Shown one piece after another: positions 28,142 through 37,251 of a stretch of 64,000 nt of DNA (its first letter is position 1; the number at the start of each line of letters is the position of its first letter). Made by a program: the position numbers and the translations under genes. The notes beneath the pieces were generated by a model that was not told where the DNA came from, did no database searches, and saw only the letters and a list, made by a program, of their open reading frames with translations. The stretch is from Ensifer sp. WSM1721 (GTDB lineage: Bacteria > Pseudomonadota > Alphaproteobacteria > Rhizobiales > Rhizobiaceae), in NCBI RefSeq assembly GCF_000513895.2, contig NZ_CP165782.1:2619501-2683500 (forward strand), read 5' to 3'.

Positions 28142-28342
28142 CTACGGCCCGCCCGCCATTGATCCGACCACCACCATCACCACAGCATCGACATCGATCT
28201 CACCGTTCACGGTGAGCTTGTCTCCGGCCCGGGAAACGCGAAGCCGCGACGGATTCTCCGCTGCCTGACGTTCCAGCTCCTCCACCACCGCAGCGATCGC
28301 CTTCGTCTCCAGCTTGTCCTCGTTCAAATGGCTGGTACCCAT
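28142..28342 (-). CDS. Small conserved hypothetical protein (66 aa)
   Basis: An N-terminal helix (KAIAAVVEELERQAAENP) is followed by a beta-rich stretch, RLRVSRAGDKLTVNGEIDVDAV, and a hydrophobic end. The start at 28342 overlaps the end of the 77-aa gene by 19 bases, so the two are translationally coupled. Function is unknown. Confidence 0.6.
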   Translation of the reverse strand: MGTSHLNEDKLETKAIAAVVEELERQAAENPSRLRVSRAGDKLTVNGEIDVDAVVMVVVGSMAGGP

Positions 28343-28557
28343 TTCCAGTAAACGCCTTCTTTTCGCTCGGGATAGTGTTTGAATTCGCACTCGAAGAGCC
28401 GTCCATAAGAGATCGCTGCAGCGAGCGCCGCTGCCGATGGAGGATTCATCCCTGTGCCCGGGGCAAACCAATCTTCCAAGAGATCGTCGGGAACGTAGGT
28501 CCCTATTCTCAAGGGAAGATTGGTCAATACGGAATCCATCTCCTTTGGCGGCGGCAT
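28324..28557 (-). CDS. Small hypothetical protein (77 aa)
   Basis: A soluble 77-residue protein with aromatic C terminus (KEGVYWKWVPAI). ATG 28557 has an excellent GAGGAGG ribosome binding site six bases away. It is first of two overlapping genes behind a GGAAC-type promoter at 28579-28603. The longer frame to 28665 would pass through that promoter. Family not recognised. Confidence 0.65.
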   Translation of the reverse strand: MPPPKEMDSVLTNLPLRIGTYVPDDLLEDWFAPGTGMNPPSAAALAAAISYGRLFECEFKHYPERKEGVYWKWVPAI

Positions 28558-28578
28558 GCGACCCTCCTCATCGCTCCT

Positions 28579-28603
28579 AACAAAATGAGCGCCCCAGGGT
28601 TCC
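28579..28603 (-). promoter_or_regulatory. EcfG/RpoE2-type promoter of the 77/66-aa gene pair
   Basis: On the minus strand GGAAC, 18 bases, TT (TGTT in place of CGTT). The -10 part lies 22 bases before ATG 28557. A second GGAAC seven bases further upstream does not have the right spacing. Confidence 0.55.
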
Positions 28604-28668
28604 GCGTTCCGCGCCTGTATTCTGCACTTTCTCAGTTGCACGGGCTGCCGCAGCGCACCCGACACACC

Positions 28669-29001
28669 TTAGCCGATACGAGGGCATCCGGGTCGATTTG
28701 CGAAATACACGGTCGTGTACCGGCCGCGTCGACCAACCCCGTCGACAGCTACCTCTCTGCGGGTGATGGATTGAACCTCGGGGTCGCGCAGCCCAAGCCT
28801 GTAGGCACGACGAATGGCCTGGCGTTCGCTGCAGCCGCGATAGGGCCGATAGTCGTCGTCATACCTCCGGTCGCGCAGTTCCAGATCCGGTCCACCCGGG
28901 CCGATATACAAGTCCAAACCCTGGGCCGATGAAGGAGACGGCAAGGCAGCCAGAGCACCGGTCAACGTCAACCCGATCGCGAAAAGCTTGCCGATATTCA
29001 T
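28669..29001 (-). CDS. Small secreted protein (110 aa)
   Basis: The signal peptide is about residues 1-26 (MNIGKLFAIGLTLTGALAAL, then SSAQ). The mature part is Arg/Asp/Tyr-rich, with a RDRRYDDDYRPYRGCSERQA stretch and two cysteines that could pair. Rhizobia encode many such small periplasmic proteins of unknown role. GGAGCAGAAG precedes ATG 29001 and a consensus stress promoter lies 44 bases upstream. Confidence 0.75.
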   Translation of the reverse strand: MNIGKLFAIGLTLTGALAALPSPSSAQGLDLYIGPGGPDLELRDRRYDDDYRPYRGCSERQAIRRAYRLGLRDPEVQSITRREVAVDGVGRRGRYTTVYFANRPGCPRIG

Positions 29002-29044
29002 GACTTCTGCTCCATGCTTAAGAAAACGCTAAAGCTCAGGTCGG

Positions 29045-29069
29045 AACGGCCGTGGAGCGGATAAGTTCC
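29045..29069 (-). promoter_or_regulatory. EcfG/RpoE2-type promoter of the secreted-protein gene
   Basis: On the minus strand GGAAC, 16 bases, CGTT, an exact match to the consensus, 44 bases before ATG 29001. Confidence 0.75.
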
Positions 29070-29191
29070 ATGCTCCTGGCCGGCTCTGCAACTCGGAACA
29101 GCGACATTTCCTGGGTGATCACATACCGGCTTTGCGAACGACCCTTCACAGGCGCATCGAATCGGCGGCATGCTGGCTCCAATACTTAGAA

Positions 29192-30265
29192 ATGGCAAAC
29201 TTGAATGCGGAGCGGAATGTGGCCAAGAAAACGGACGAGGGCGTGGGAATTGATGTCAAATGGAGTTGGCAGGGCATCAGTGGCAAAATTCGAAGCCGCC
29301 TGACCTCTGCGCTCGATCGGCGAGCTGCGGCAAGCATCGATCAGACGGGGCTTGATGTTGAGCGACAGGTTGCTGTCCATAGAGCACTGACAGAAAGCAA
29401 GCTCGCTCTTATCGCCGCCTCGACCAAAGCTCTACAGAAGGAAATTCAGAACAATCCCGAGTTGGCGAGGCGAGCTCTGAACGTGTTGAGCCGGGCGGAG
29501 AGGGAGGAGGACAACATTCAAGCATCTCTTGGTTTGGCTATCGAGGATCTCCAGAACCGGGAAAATACTGGGGAGGGGTCGAACGATGGTCCGGACCAGT
29601 TGAACCCTGATTTCTTGAATAGGTGGGAACACTACGCGTCAGGAGCAACGACCGAAACGCTCCGGGAGAAATGGGGCCGAGTCCTTGCCTCGGAGATACG
29701 TGTTCCAGGTTCGGTATCTCTAAAAACCCTGAGAGTGATAGATGAGATTGAGTTGCCCACGGCCCTTTTGTTCCAACGCTTATGTGGTAGGCGGTTAGGT
29801 AACTATGTCCCAGAATTGACTGCCGGCATTGACCAATATGAAAAGGTACAGCTCACGGAAGCTGGATTGTTGCTGCAATCGGAATTTCCGAGAACAATAA
29901 CATTCGGCGAGGGTGAAAAGGCCGACGGGACTTCGTGGTGGATGCTGGAATCGAACGGAGTGGGAATTGCAGTTCGTAAAGACCCGCTTCCAGCTATTGC
30001 CGATCAAGCGAAATTCTCGATAGCGCCAATCCGCGTTAGGGAGGGCGCACTGGTGTTGAACGTGTTGGTGTTCACCGAAGCAGGCCGAGCTCTCGCAAGC
30101 ATCCAGAACTATTCCGAGGAGAGCAGCTTCCGTGCGCTCGCCGAAGCGATTCAACAAGGCTCTGGAACTGAAGCTGCAGAGGTCCTCAAGCACGTCGGCG
30201 ACAACTCATGGTCATCGGCCGACGAGTCGGCCACTAAAGCACTAGGCACTGGTGGCGACGCTTGA
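29192..30265 (+). CDS. DUF2806-type protein
   Basis: A 357-residue soluble protein resembling the DUF2806 family, most clearly in NPDFLNRWEHYASGATTETLREKWGRVLA-like central sequence (about 147-176, an Abi-like helical block). Codon use is less GC-rich than in the neighbours, with many A/T third positions, suggesting horizontal acquisition. The start at 29192 is the first ATG of the coherent protein; 29132 is an alternative. No stress promoter with the correct spacing precedes it. A defence or stress role is possible but not shown. Confidence 0.65.
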   Translation: MANLNAERNVAKKTDEGVGIDVKWSWQGISGKIRSRLTSALDRRAAASIDQTGLDVERQVAVHRALTESKLALIAASTKALQKEIQNNPELARRALNVLSRAEREEDNIQASLGLAIEDLQNRENTGEGSNDGPDQLNPDFLNRWEHYASGATTETLREKWGRVLASEIRVPGSVSLKTLRVIDEIELPTALLFQRLCGRRLGNYVPELTAGIDQYEKVQLTEAGLLLQSEFPRTITFGEGEKADGTSWWMLESNGVGIAVRKDPLPAIADQAKFSIAPIRVREGALVLNVLVFTEAGRALASIQNYSEESSFRALAEAIQQGSGTEAAEVLKHVGDNSWSSADESATKALGTGGDA

Positions 30266-30657
30266 AATACCGCGCATCCGCGCTATCCCTTGACAGTGGC
30301 GACGTTCGAAGCGGTTCCCTTGGTTGGAACAGGGCGAGTGAGCCCCCAGCTATATAAAGAATACGTCGCAAAAATCGGAGCTGCAGCGGGCCTGCAGCTC
30401 TACTCGTCTCTGCAGGATGGTTGTCGGAATTAGATATGCATCGGCGATCGCGATTCACATTTTCCTGCGCTTGCAGCGCCACTTTCACTTCCGCTTGGAC
30501 GGGCAATGCTTCGCTTGCCGATGTGGCGGGACAGATCCTTGATGCCATCTGCATGGTTCCAGAAAGCGCGATCGAGGACTTCGAGGCGAGCTATGCAGCG
30601 CGCAACGCGTCCGGCACACACCTTCTCGCGAACGCCATCGAAGGCAGGCTCAAGTGA
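30266..30657. other. Gene-poor stretch before the ligD remnant
   Basis: 392 bases without a supported gene. A 78-codon frame (30421-30657) ends in TGA and continues in the same frame as the ligD fragment, but its sequence matches nothing I recognise. It may be junction DNA from the event that broke ligD. Confidence 0.4.
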
Positions 30658-31070
30658 TCCCTGGGCGAAGCGACGGGTGCCATCATGCTCTCGGAACAGG
30701 TGGGAGCCAGCGGTGCCGAACTGCTGCGCGTCGCCTGCGAGCATGGCCTTGAAGGCATCGTGAGCAAGCACCGCGAGAAACCCTACAGATCGGGAGAGCG
30801 CTCCGGCGATTGGCTGAAGGTCACCTGCACCCGGAGAGACAGTTTATTGATTGCGGATTTGAGCCCTCGAAGGCACTGCCGACCGCGATCAGGCGCTTGC
30901 TGGCGGCTCGCATGGGAGGCGAACTGGTCTACGTCGGCGGTGTTGGAACCGGGTTCAGCGAAAAGGAAGCGTTCGCTCTGAGGAAGCTCCTCGCTGCGAT
31001 CGCCGCCGACAAACCCGCAGTGGCTTTGAAGCGCAAGGGGGCGATCTTCACAAGCGTCCCGGGCTGGACA
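30658..31070 (+). pseudogene. Truncated, frameshifted ligD (ATP-dependent DNA ligase) fragment
   Basis: In the frame of 30658, GEATGAIMLSEQVGASGAEL, HGLEGIVSKHREKPYRSG and GDWLKVTC match the end of the LigD ligase domain. Near 30830 the homology shifts to another frame, which continues with ERQFIDCGFEPSKAL, YVGGVGTGFSEKEA and LRKLLAA of the OB-fold region. It then runs out next to the tRNA gene. The polymerase, nuclease and N-terminal ligase parts are missing. LigD with Ku repairs double-strand breaks; this copy cannot be functional. Confidence 0.8.
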
Positions 31071-31078
31071 GATGTTAT

Positions 31079-31155
31079 TGGTAGCGGAGGAGGGATTCGA
31101 ACCCCCGACACAAGGATTATGATTCCTCTGCTCTAACCTACTGAGCTACTCCGCC
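31079..31155 (-). tRNA. tRNA-Met (anticodon CAU), elongator
   Basis: A full cloverleaf of 77 bases including an encoded CCA: acceptor GGCGGAG / CTCCGCT, D-arm GCTCAG...GAGC, anticodon loop ATCATAA with CAT, and T-arm around GGTTCGAAT. The sequence resembles alphaproteobacterial elongator Met rather than initiator (the first pair is a G-T wobble) or the lysidine-modified Ile-CAU. Its 3' end faces the accessory stretch, the side where islands usually insert. Confidence 0.93.
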
Positions 31156-31290
31156 GCCGGTGCCGTAAACGCTTCTCTGGCGAAGCCCGTCTCGGCTGGA
31201 CGGGCGGCTTATAAGGTGCTGTTCCGGCTAGTGTCAAGCAATGTATTGGGGAAAATGTGAACTTTTCCCGTCGCGTCGGTTCGCACCCTC

Positions 31291-32487
31291 TCAGGCCGCC
31301 GCTGGGGCTTCCAGCAGCGCCTTCAGCGCGGCTTCCGCGGTCGGCTCGCGCTCGGATTTACGGATGAAGCCGCCGCCATAGACGCGGGCGTCCTCGCCGG
31401 GCGCCGAATAGAGCGCGCAGGCCTGACCAGGCGCAACCCCCGCCTCACCCTCGACGAGCTCGACATAGAGGCCCGCGGCATCGCTCCTCAGGACTGCCGG
31501 CGCCGGCTGCCGGGTGGAGCGCACCTTCGCGAAGCATTCGAAGCCGCGGGTAGCCGCCTCGTCGAGTTCCTCGTCGCCGAGCCAATTGACGTCGCGCAGG
31601 TAAACGCGGCGTGTTTCGAGGGCCTCCCTGGGGCCGACGATGACGCGGCGCGAGCGGGCGTCGAGGTAGACGACATAGAGCGGCTCACCGGTCGCGACCC
31701 CGATGCCGCGCCGCTGGCCGATGGTGTAGTGCAGGATGCCCTCGTGCGTGCCGAGCACGCGCCCGTCGAGATGGACGATCTCGCCGGCCAGCGCCGCATT
31801 CGGCTTCAGCTTCGAGACGATGTCGCTATATTTGCCCTGCGGCACGAAGCAGATGTCCTGGCTGTCGGCCTTCTTGGCGACGACGAGGCCCATCTCCTCG
31901 GCAAGCGCCCGCGTCTCGCTCTTGGGAAGACCGCCGAGCGGAAAGCGCAGGTAATCGACCTGCTCCTGTGTGGTCGCGAAGAGGAAGTAGCTCTGGTCGC
32001 GTTCCGCGTCCGCCGGCCGGTAGAGCGCGCGCTGACCGGCATAGCGCGGGTTTGGGCTCGGCCGCGAACGGATGTAGTGACCGGTCGCGAGCGCATCGGC
32101 GCCGAGCTCCTTGGCGGTCGCGAGCAGATCCGCGAACTTGACCGTTTGGTTGCACGCCACACACGGGATCGGCGTTTCGCCGGCGACATAGCTCTCGGCG
32201 AAGGGATTGATCACCGTCTCGCGAAAGCGCGCCTCGTAATCGAGCACATAATGCGGAATGCCGAGCGTCTCGCAGACGCGCCGTGCATCGTCGATATCCT
32301 GGCCGGCGCAGCAGGAACCCGCCCGATGCACGGCCGCCCCGTGGTCATAGAGCTGCAGTGTGATGCCGAGAACATCGTAACCTTCGCGTTTGAGCAGCCC
32401 CGCCACGACGGAGGAATCGACGCCGCCGGACATGGCGACGACGACGCGCGTATCTTCGGGCTTGCGGTCAAAGTCGAGACTGTTCAC
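31291..32487 (-). CDS. mnmA: tRNA-specific 2-thiouridylase MnmA
   Basis: A 398-residue enzyme that thiolates U34 of Lys, Glu and Gln tRNAs. The PP-loop SGGVDSS lies at 20-26, the catalytic cysteines are in [10 protein letters not shown] and [10 protein letters not shown], and [11 protein letters not shown] marks the central domain. The start is GTG 32487, giving [14 protein letters not shown], the usual N terminus; the longer frame to 32559 is unlikely. Confidence 0.96.
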   Translation of the reverse strand: MNSLDFDRKPEDTRVVVAMSGGVDSSVVAGLLKREGYDVLGITLQLYDHGAAVHRAGSCCAGQDIDDARRVCETLGIPHYVLDYEARFRETVINPFAESYVAGETPIPCVACNQTVKFADLLATAKELGADALATGHYIRSRPSPNPRYAGQRALYRPADAERDQSYFLFATTQEQVDYLRFPLGGLPKSETRALAEEMGLVVAKKADSQDICFVPQGKYSDIVSKLKPNAALAGEIVHLDGRVLGTHEGILHYTIGQRRGIGVATGEPLYVVYLDARSRRVIVGPREALETRRVYLRDVNWLGDEELDEAATRGFECFAKVRSTRQPAPAVLRSDAAGLYVELVEGEAGVAPGQACALYSAPGEDARVYGGGFIRKSEREPTAEAALKALLEAPAAA

Positions 32488-32669
32488 GGGATCCAATCCG
32501 GCATCCGGGTGCGGCTGCTTTCGCCGACACCCCTGTTTACACTTGAGGCCGTAGCGCATGAGTGCGGCGCCAGCGGCATTCCTACGGCCTTCCGTGCCGC
32601 GACATATAGAAACTTGCGCTCATCGCGGCAAGAGCGGAGCGCCCCCGGGCCGCCCTGAGCGACCCGCTT

Positions 32670-33416
32670 TCAGATCAGCTTCATCCGCATCGCCCGCGCG
32701 ATCGCCTGCATGCGGTTGACGGCATCGAGCTTGCGGGTGGCACTCTTGAAATAGCTGCTAACCGTATAGGCAGATATGCCGAGAATGATGGCGATCTCAT
32801 CGCTGCTCTTGCCGGCCGCCGCCCAGCGCAGGCACTCGATCTCGCGGATCGAGAGCTTCTCGCGCGTCACGGTGCCGGCATCGAAGGTCCGCTCGAGGCA
32901 TTCGAAAAGCTGTACAAGGGTGAGATAAAGCGTCGCGCGCTCGGCACCGACCGGCTCGCTCCGCGTTCCCGAGAGCACCGCTACGAAGGGCTCGCCATAG
33001 GTCGTGTGCAGCAGCACTGCGAAGTGGCGCGCCATGTCGGGCTGGAGCTGAGGGTCGCGAACCGGCGCCTTGCCGGCGCCCTTGCGCGCCGGCTCCAGGA
33101 GTTCGGCGCCGCCAACGACCGGCAGCTTCGTCTGTCGTACTCGATCGACGAGAACGCTCGTCTGGAAAATCTCACTCGCATCATACTGCCGCACGAGTTC
33201 CGTCGGCCAGTTGCTGAGCACGAGCCGCTCGGAAAAGCGCTGCTCATCGGCCAAAGGCAGCCGCGCGATCATGAAATGCGCGAAATCATAGCGCGCGATC
33301 AGCTGCCGCATCAGATGAAGGAGCTCATATTCCGTGCGCACGGACGCCGGATCGATTCCGAAAAACGTGCCTGCGTCAGCCTCACGCCGCAAGGCCGGCT
33401 CATTCGATTCCTTCAT
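32670..33416 (-). CDS. LuxR-family regulator with autoinducer-binding-like domain
   Basis: A 248-residue protein. Residues about 30-170 have the length and layout of an autoinducer-binding domain, and 185-245 are a LuxR helix-turn-helix (LSIREIECLRWAAAGKSSDE, then ISAYTVSSYFKSATRKLD). No acyl-homoserine-lactone synthase gene is near, so it would be an orphan or solo regulator. It lies 500 bases from the sciP start, divergent. Confidence 0.88.
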   Translation of the reverse strand: MKESNEPALRREADAGTFFGIDPASVRTEYELLHLMRQLIARYDFAHFMIARLPLADEQRFSERLVLSNWPTELVRQYDASEIFQTSVLVDRVRQTKLPVVGGAELLEPARKGAGKAPVRDPQLQPDMARHFAVLLHTTYGEPFVAVLSGTRSEPVGAERATLYLTLVQLFECLERTFDAGTVTREKLSIREIECLRWAAAGKSSDEIAIILGISAYTVSSYFKSATRKLDAVNRMQAIARAMRMKLI

Positions 33417-33825
33417 TCCTGATCACCTTGCTGCCGGTTTTGCCGCCGGCTTGGAAGATAAGTGGCTCCCCACACCCCGATCACAGCACCTCGCCAGAAA
33501 GGCGCAAGGGTTGCAGCCGCCCATCGCTCGCGGCATGGTTCCGGCACCGACAAGAAGCCATGCCGTGGAGTCGTTGCGCGACGGCGGGAAAGACAGCGAC
33601 CGCCGCAAAGGTTGCGATGTCGAGGGTGAAATGCGGGAGCGTACACCTGGACGCTCGTTCTTTATTCGGTGCCTCGTTATCAGGAATTCCAGTCGAAGTG
33701 AAATGTGGTAATTGCATGGCTCACGTGCCGAAACCGCGCAATTCCTGGGTTTTTCATCTGTCGGACGTCGCGTCGAGCGAACGACACGCGATCGTCACTC
33801 CCGGGACTGGAAGTCCATAAAATTG
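33417..33825. other. Intergenic region between luxR-like gene and sciP
   Basis: About 500 bases separate the divergent genes. I see no convincing gene; short frames here lack ribosome binding sites and family resemblance. The right end carries a degenerate CtrA box. Confidence 0.45.
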
Positions 33826-33840
33826 TTAGCAAATTGTTAC
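33826..33840 (+). promoter_or_regulatory. Degenerate CtrA box upstream of sciP
   Basis: TTAG-N7-TTAC resembles the CtrA consensus TTAA-N7-TTAA with one mismatch in each half. It lies 77 bases before sciP, which CtrA activates in Caulobacter. Confidence 0.35.
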
Positions 33841-33916
33841 CAGCGGCTTAGGCAAATGTTAAATGTGGCAAGCTAAGGTCGCATCCATATGGTCTTGAGT
33901 TTGTGTAGAGAGTCCC

Positions 33917-34192
33917 ATGACCGAAATGATGCGTCCACGCGTAAAATATGTCATCGGCCCCGATGGCAGTCCTCTGACGATTGCGGATCTGCCGCCGGCC
34001 AATACCCGGCGATGGGTGATCCGCAGGAAGGCTGAAGTCGTTGCGGCCGTGCGCGGTGGTCTTCTGAGCCTCGAAGAGGCATGCGAGCGTTACGCCCTGA
34101 CCGTCGAGGAATTCCTCTCCTGGCAAGCCTCCATCAACGATCATGGCCTCGCTGGGCTGCGCACGACGCGCATCCAGCAGTATCGCCACTGA
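33917..34192 (+). CDS. sciP: CtrA inhibitor SciP (DUF1153)
   Basis: A 91-residue protein matching SciP: RVKYVIGPDGSPLTIADLPP at about 8-27, then a helix-turn-helix (RRKAEVVAAVRGGLLSLEEA, then ALTVEEFLSW). In Caulobacter SciP binds CtrA and prevents transcription of CtrA-activated genes after division. Its place 1.5 kb from ctrA, with fliJ between, matches the rhizobial arrangement. Confidence 0.92.
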   Translation: MTEMMRPRVKYVIGPDGSPLTIADLPPANTRRWVIRRKAEVVAAVRGGLLSLEEACERYALTVEEFLSWQASINDHGLAGLRTTRIQQYRH

Positions 34193-34383
34193 CCATCCCC
34201 CAACGGGGCCATAATTCGAACCGGCGGCTCGGGATCCCCTGAGCCGCCGGTGTCGTTTCAGGCGCTACCACGACACCGCCCTGCCCCGTCTCGCGAGCGC
34301 AGGGGACGCGCCGTGGTTGCTGCGCAACGGACCCGGCGTTTATGCTGACGTCCCGAATCCAGGATGAGAGCGAGGGAATACCG

Positions 34384-34665
34384 ATGGACATCGCCCACGA
34401 GGAAACGAATGCGAAAGGCCGCTACACGGCAACGCTCGACGGTTACAGCGGCGAAATGACCTATTCCAGATCGTCACCGCATCTCATCATCGTCGATCAT
34501 ACGCTGGTTGCAGACGAATTGCGCGGCAAGGGTGTGGGTCAGGCGCTTGCCCGGCACGCGATCGACGAGGCGCGCAAGGGCGGCTGGAAGATCATCCCGC
34601 TCTGCCCTTTCATGCGCGCCCAGGTTATGCGCCATCCGGAATGGCAGGATGTGATCCAGGCCTGA
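34384..34665 (+). CDS. GNAT-like N-acetyltransferase (YjdJ/COG2388 type)
   Basis: A 93-residue short GNAT-fold protein with the acetyl-CoA-binding VADELRGKGVGQALARHAID segment and PLCPFMRAQVMRHPE at the end, typical of COG2388. The substrate is unknown. GAGGGA precedes ATG 34384; the longer frame to 34342 has no ribosome binding site. Confidence 0.85.
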   Translation: MDIAHEETNAKGRYTATLDGYSGEMTYSRSSPHLIIVDHTLVADELRGKGVGQALARHAIDEARKGGWKIIPLCPFMRAQVMRHPEWQDVIQA

Positions 34666-34802
34666 AAGCCGGAGGAGGCCCCGCTCTCCTCGGTTCCGAT
34701 TGGAGGCAGGCTTGTCCTAATCGCAAGGATGCACCGCCTCGCGTACCGATCGAGGCGTTCGTTACATTCCGAGCCGGGAGAAATCGAGGACGCGGCGTGC
34801 CT

Positions 34803-35153
34803 CTACGCGCGCATCCGCGTGCCCGCATCCCGCTCCTCCAAAGCCGCGGCCTTGGCGTATTCGGCCTGGACTTCCTCAAGCGCGAGTTCGGCAGCGTCCT
34901 GCTGCGCCTTCAACTCGCGAATCGAAACCTGAAGATTGTCGGCCCGCTGGCGGGCTGCCTTGGCGAAGGTGGGATAGGCAAAATGCGAGGGGTCGGAAAT
35001 GCCCGATTTCTTCTCCTCGAAGACAATCTGACTTTCCAGTTCCTTGGTCATCCGCTCGAACTCAGCCATCATCAACTGAAGCTGGCTCAACTGACGCTGC
35101 TTCTCCCGAACCTGAAATTCCTTCAGGCGGACAAGGCTCTCACGTGCTTTCAT
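34803..35153 (-). CDS. fliJ: Flagellar export chaperone FliJ-like protein
   Basis: A 116-residue protein that is almost entirely coiled coil, with the N-terminal MKARESLVRLKEFQVREKQR typical of FliJ, the stalk of the flagellar export ATPase FliI. fliI is not in the window; isolated fliJ next to ctrA is an alphaproteobacterial arrangement. It is divergent from ctrA, and the 546-base shared region carries a cluster of GANTC sites. Confidence 0.8.
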   Translation of the reverse strand: MKARESLVRLKEFQVREKQRQLSQLQLMMAEFERMTKELESQIVFEEKKSGISDPSHFAYPTFAKAARQRADNLQVSIRELKAQQDAAELALEEVQAEYAKAAALEERDAGTRMRA

Positions 35154-35191
35154 TACGCAATACTCCCGTGGATAGCGAGACCCCGGTTACT

Positions 35192-35594
35192 GATTCCACA
35201 GCGCCCTGCATCCTTTCAGACGCACGAAGCGCTGCAGCAATTTACAATCGATCACGCTCACGATTCGGGCTCGACTGAACCCAAATCAGCATGATCTCGG
35301 GCCCGTGTCGCCGGCCCCGCGCGGGCCGGAAACGAAAATCGACCGCGGCCTTAACAAATACCTACCGCTGGTAACCTTTCGTTTACGGGCATCGTTAATC
35401 ATAGGTTCGATGATTTAAGGCTCCGTAAATGCTGAGGCACGAAATGTGGCACATCGCGCATTTGCGAGTCGGAAGAGTCGGATAACGGCGTTTCCTCATG
35501 TATCGCATGAATATCGCCATTTCAGATTCACTTTTGGAATCAGGAGACTGCCAAAAATATTTAACACTCTCGATACACCTTGCCAGAGTGAATC
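35192..35594 (+). promoter_or_regulatory. ctrA upstream region with a GANTC (CcrM methylation) cluster
   Basis: Seven GANTC sites lie upstream of ctrA: 35192, 35262, 35466, 35475, 35525, 35537 and 35590. Five fall within 129 bases, against one per 256 expected by chance. TTAACCAT occurs at about 35603 and several TTAA half-sites occur at about 35352-35414. In Caulobacter, ctrA P1 is controlled by CcrM methylation and CtrA itself; a similar logic is inferred here. Confidence 0.6.
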
Positions 35595-35699
35595 AGAATT
35601 TGTTAACCATTTGATGGCAGCCTCCAAATCAGGCAACGACTGGATCCGTATCGCGTAAGGGGGCGACGACTACCTTGGGCGGCGGAAAAGGGGAAGACT

Positions 35700-36401
<702 letters not shown>

Positions 36402-36464
36402 TTTCTGCACTCCGGGACCCAAGCATTCCCCGCATCTGCCACGCGCCCCGGTCGAAGCCGAACG

Positions 36465-36490
36465 AACCCGCCTCCCGAGGCGGGTTTTTT
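36465..36490 (+). terminator. ctrA terminator
   Basis: AACCCGCCT / AGGCGGGTT stem with a four-base loop followed by TTTT, 64 bases after the ctrA stop. Confidence 0.85.
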
Positions 36491-36655
36491 GCTGTTAAAT
36501 GGATGTCGCCAAAGCCGTCGCATCAGTTCGACGAATTCGATCGGACGCGGCGCGCCTTGGCGCCTCTGCATCGGGCTGCACGTTCCCGCCTGTGAACAAG
36601 GAAAGCCGCGGCACCGCCGCGGCCTCGTCATCGTTCGTCATGGTCGGACTGCGTC

Positions 36656-37018
36656 TCAGGCGGCCATGGACTGGCTTGCGAACACACTGGTCAGGATTTT
36701 GCGGTCGAACGGCTTCAGCAGGAAATCATCCGCGCCGGCGCGCTTGCCGGCCATCATCTTCCGGAGGTCCGCCTCGACGACGCAATAATAGATGCGCACC
36801 GATGCGCCTTCAGGCAGGCGGCGGATATTGGCGATCAGCTCAAGCGCGCCGTCCAGACCGGCATCGACGATCAGTATCTTCGGCAGTTCGGCTTCACAGC
36901 GCACCAGCGCCTCGAGGCTGCTCGACGCTTCGGAGACGAGGAATCCCATGCCCGACAGAATGCGCTTCCCGACTTTCCTCACGACATCCGAGCTATCAGC
37001 AATCATCAAGCGCCGCAT
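36656..37018 (-). CDS. Orphan single-domain receiver (CheY-like) protein
   Basis: A 120-residue stand-alone receiver with phospho-acceptor D52, conserved lysine in FLLKPFD, and no output domain. The usual N-terminal acidic pair is D8-S9, so the metal site is altered. ATG 37018 has AAGGAG with ideal spacing. It lies between ctrA and chpT, so it may be a further phosphate sink or target for ChpT, by analogy with CpdR. That link is inferred from position. Confidence 0.82.
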   Translation of the reverse strand: MRRLMIADSSDVVRKVGKRILSGMGFLVSEASSSLEALVRCEAELPKILIVDAGLDGALELIANIRRLPEGASVRIYYCVVEADLRKMMAGKRAGADDFLLKPFDRKILTSVFASQSMAA

Positions 37019-37170
37019 GTTCAACTCCTTCACGCCTCACACGCGCGTATCATCCATGAAGCAAGCCTATACGGATTTGGCAAAGAAACCGTTACGACCA
37101 CTGCTTAACGCTTTCTTTCCGCTGTTGCTGAACCCGTCGATTGATCGCCGCGATTCCCTCGGATCCCCAA

Positions 37171-37210
37171 AGAAAATCCTCCGCGGCGAAAGCCGGCGGA
37201 GGATCCTATT
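37171..37210 (-). terminator. chpT terminator
   Basis: On the minus strand GGATCCTCCGCCGGC is matched by GCCGCGGAGGATT around a four-base loop, followed by a T-rich stretch, between chpT and the receiver gene. Confidence 0.65.
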
Positions 37211-37251
37211 CGTGGCATGTTGAGCAAAAGAGCGGCGAAGCCGTGAGCCCC

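Noticed and set aside
29094..29118. GGAAC upstream of the DUF2806 gene as a sixth stress promoter
   Set aside because: No TT occurs at the required 18-19 bases after GGAAC, so the site does not match.
26400..31078. Direct repeat of the tRNA-Met 3' end as an attachment site
   Set aside because: I looked for GGATTCGAACCCC-like copies in this interval and found none outside the tRNA itself.
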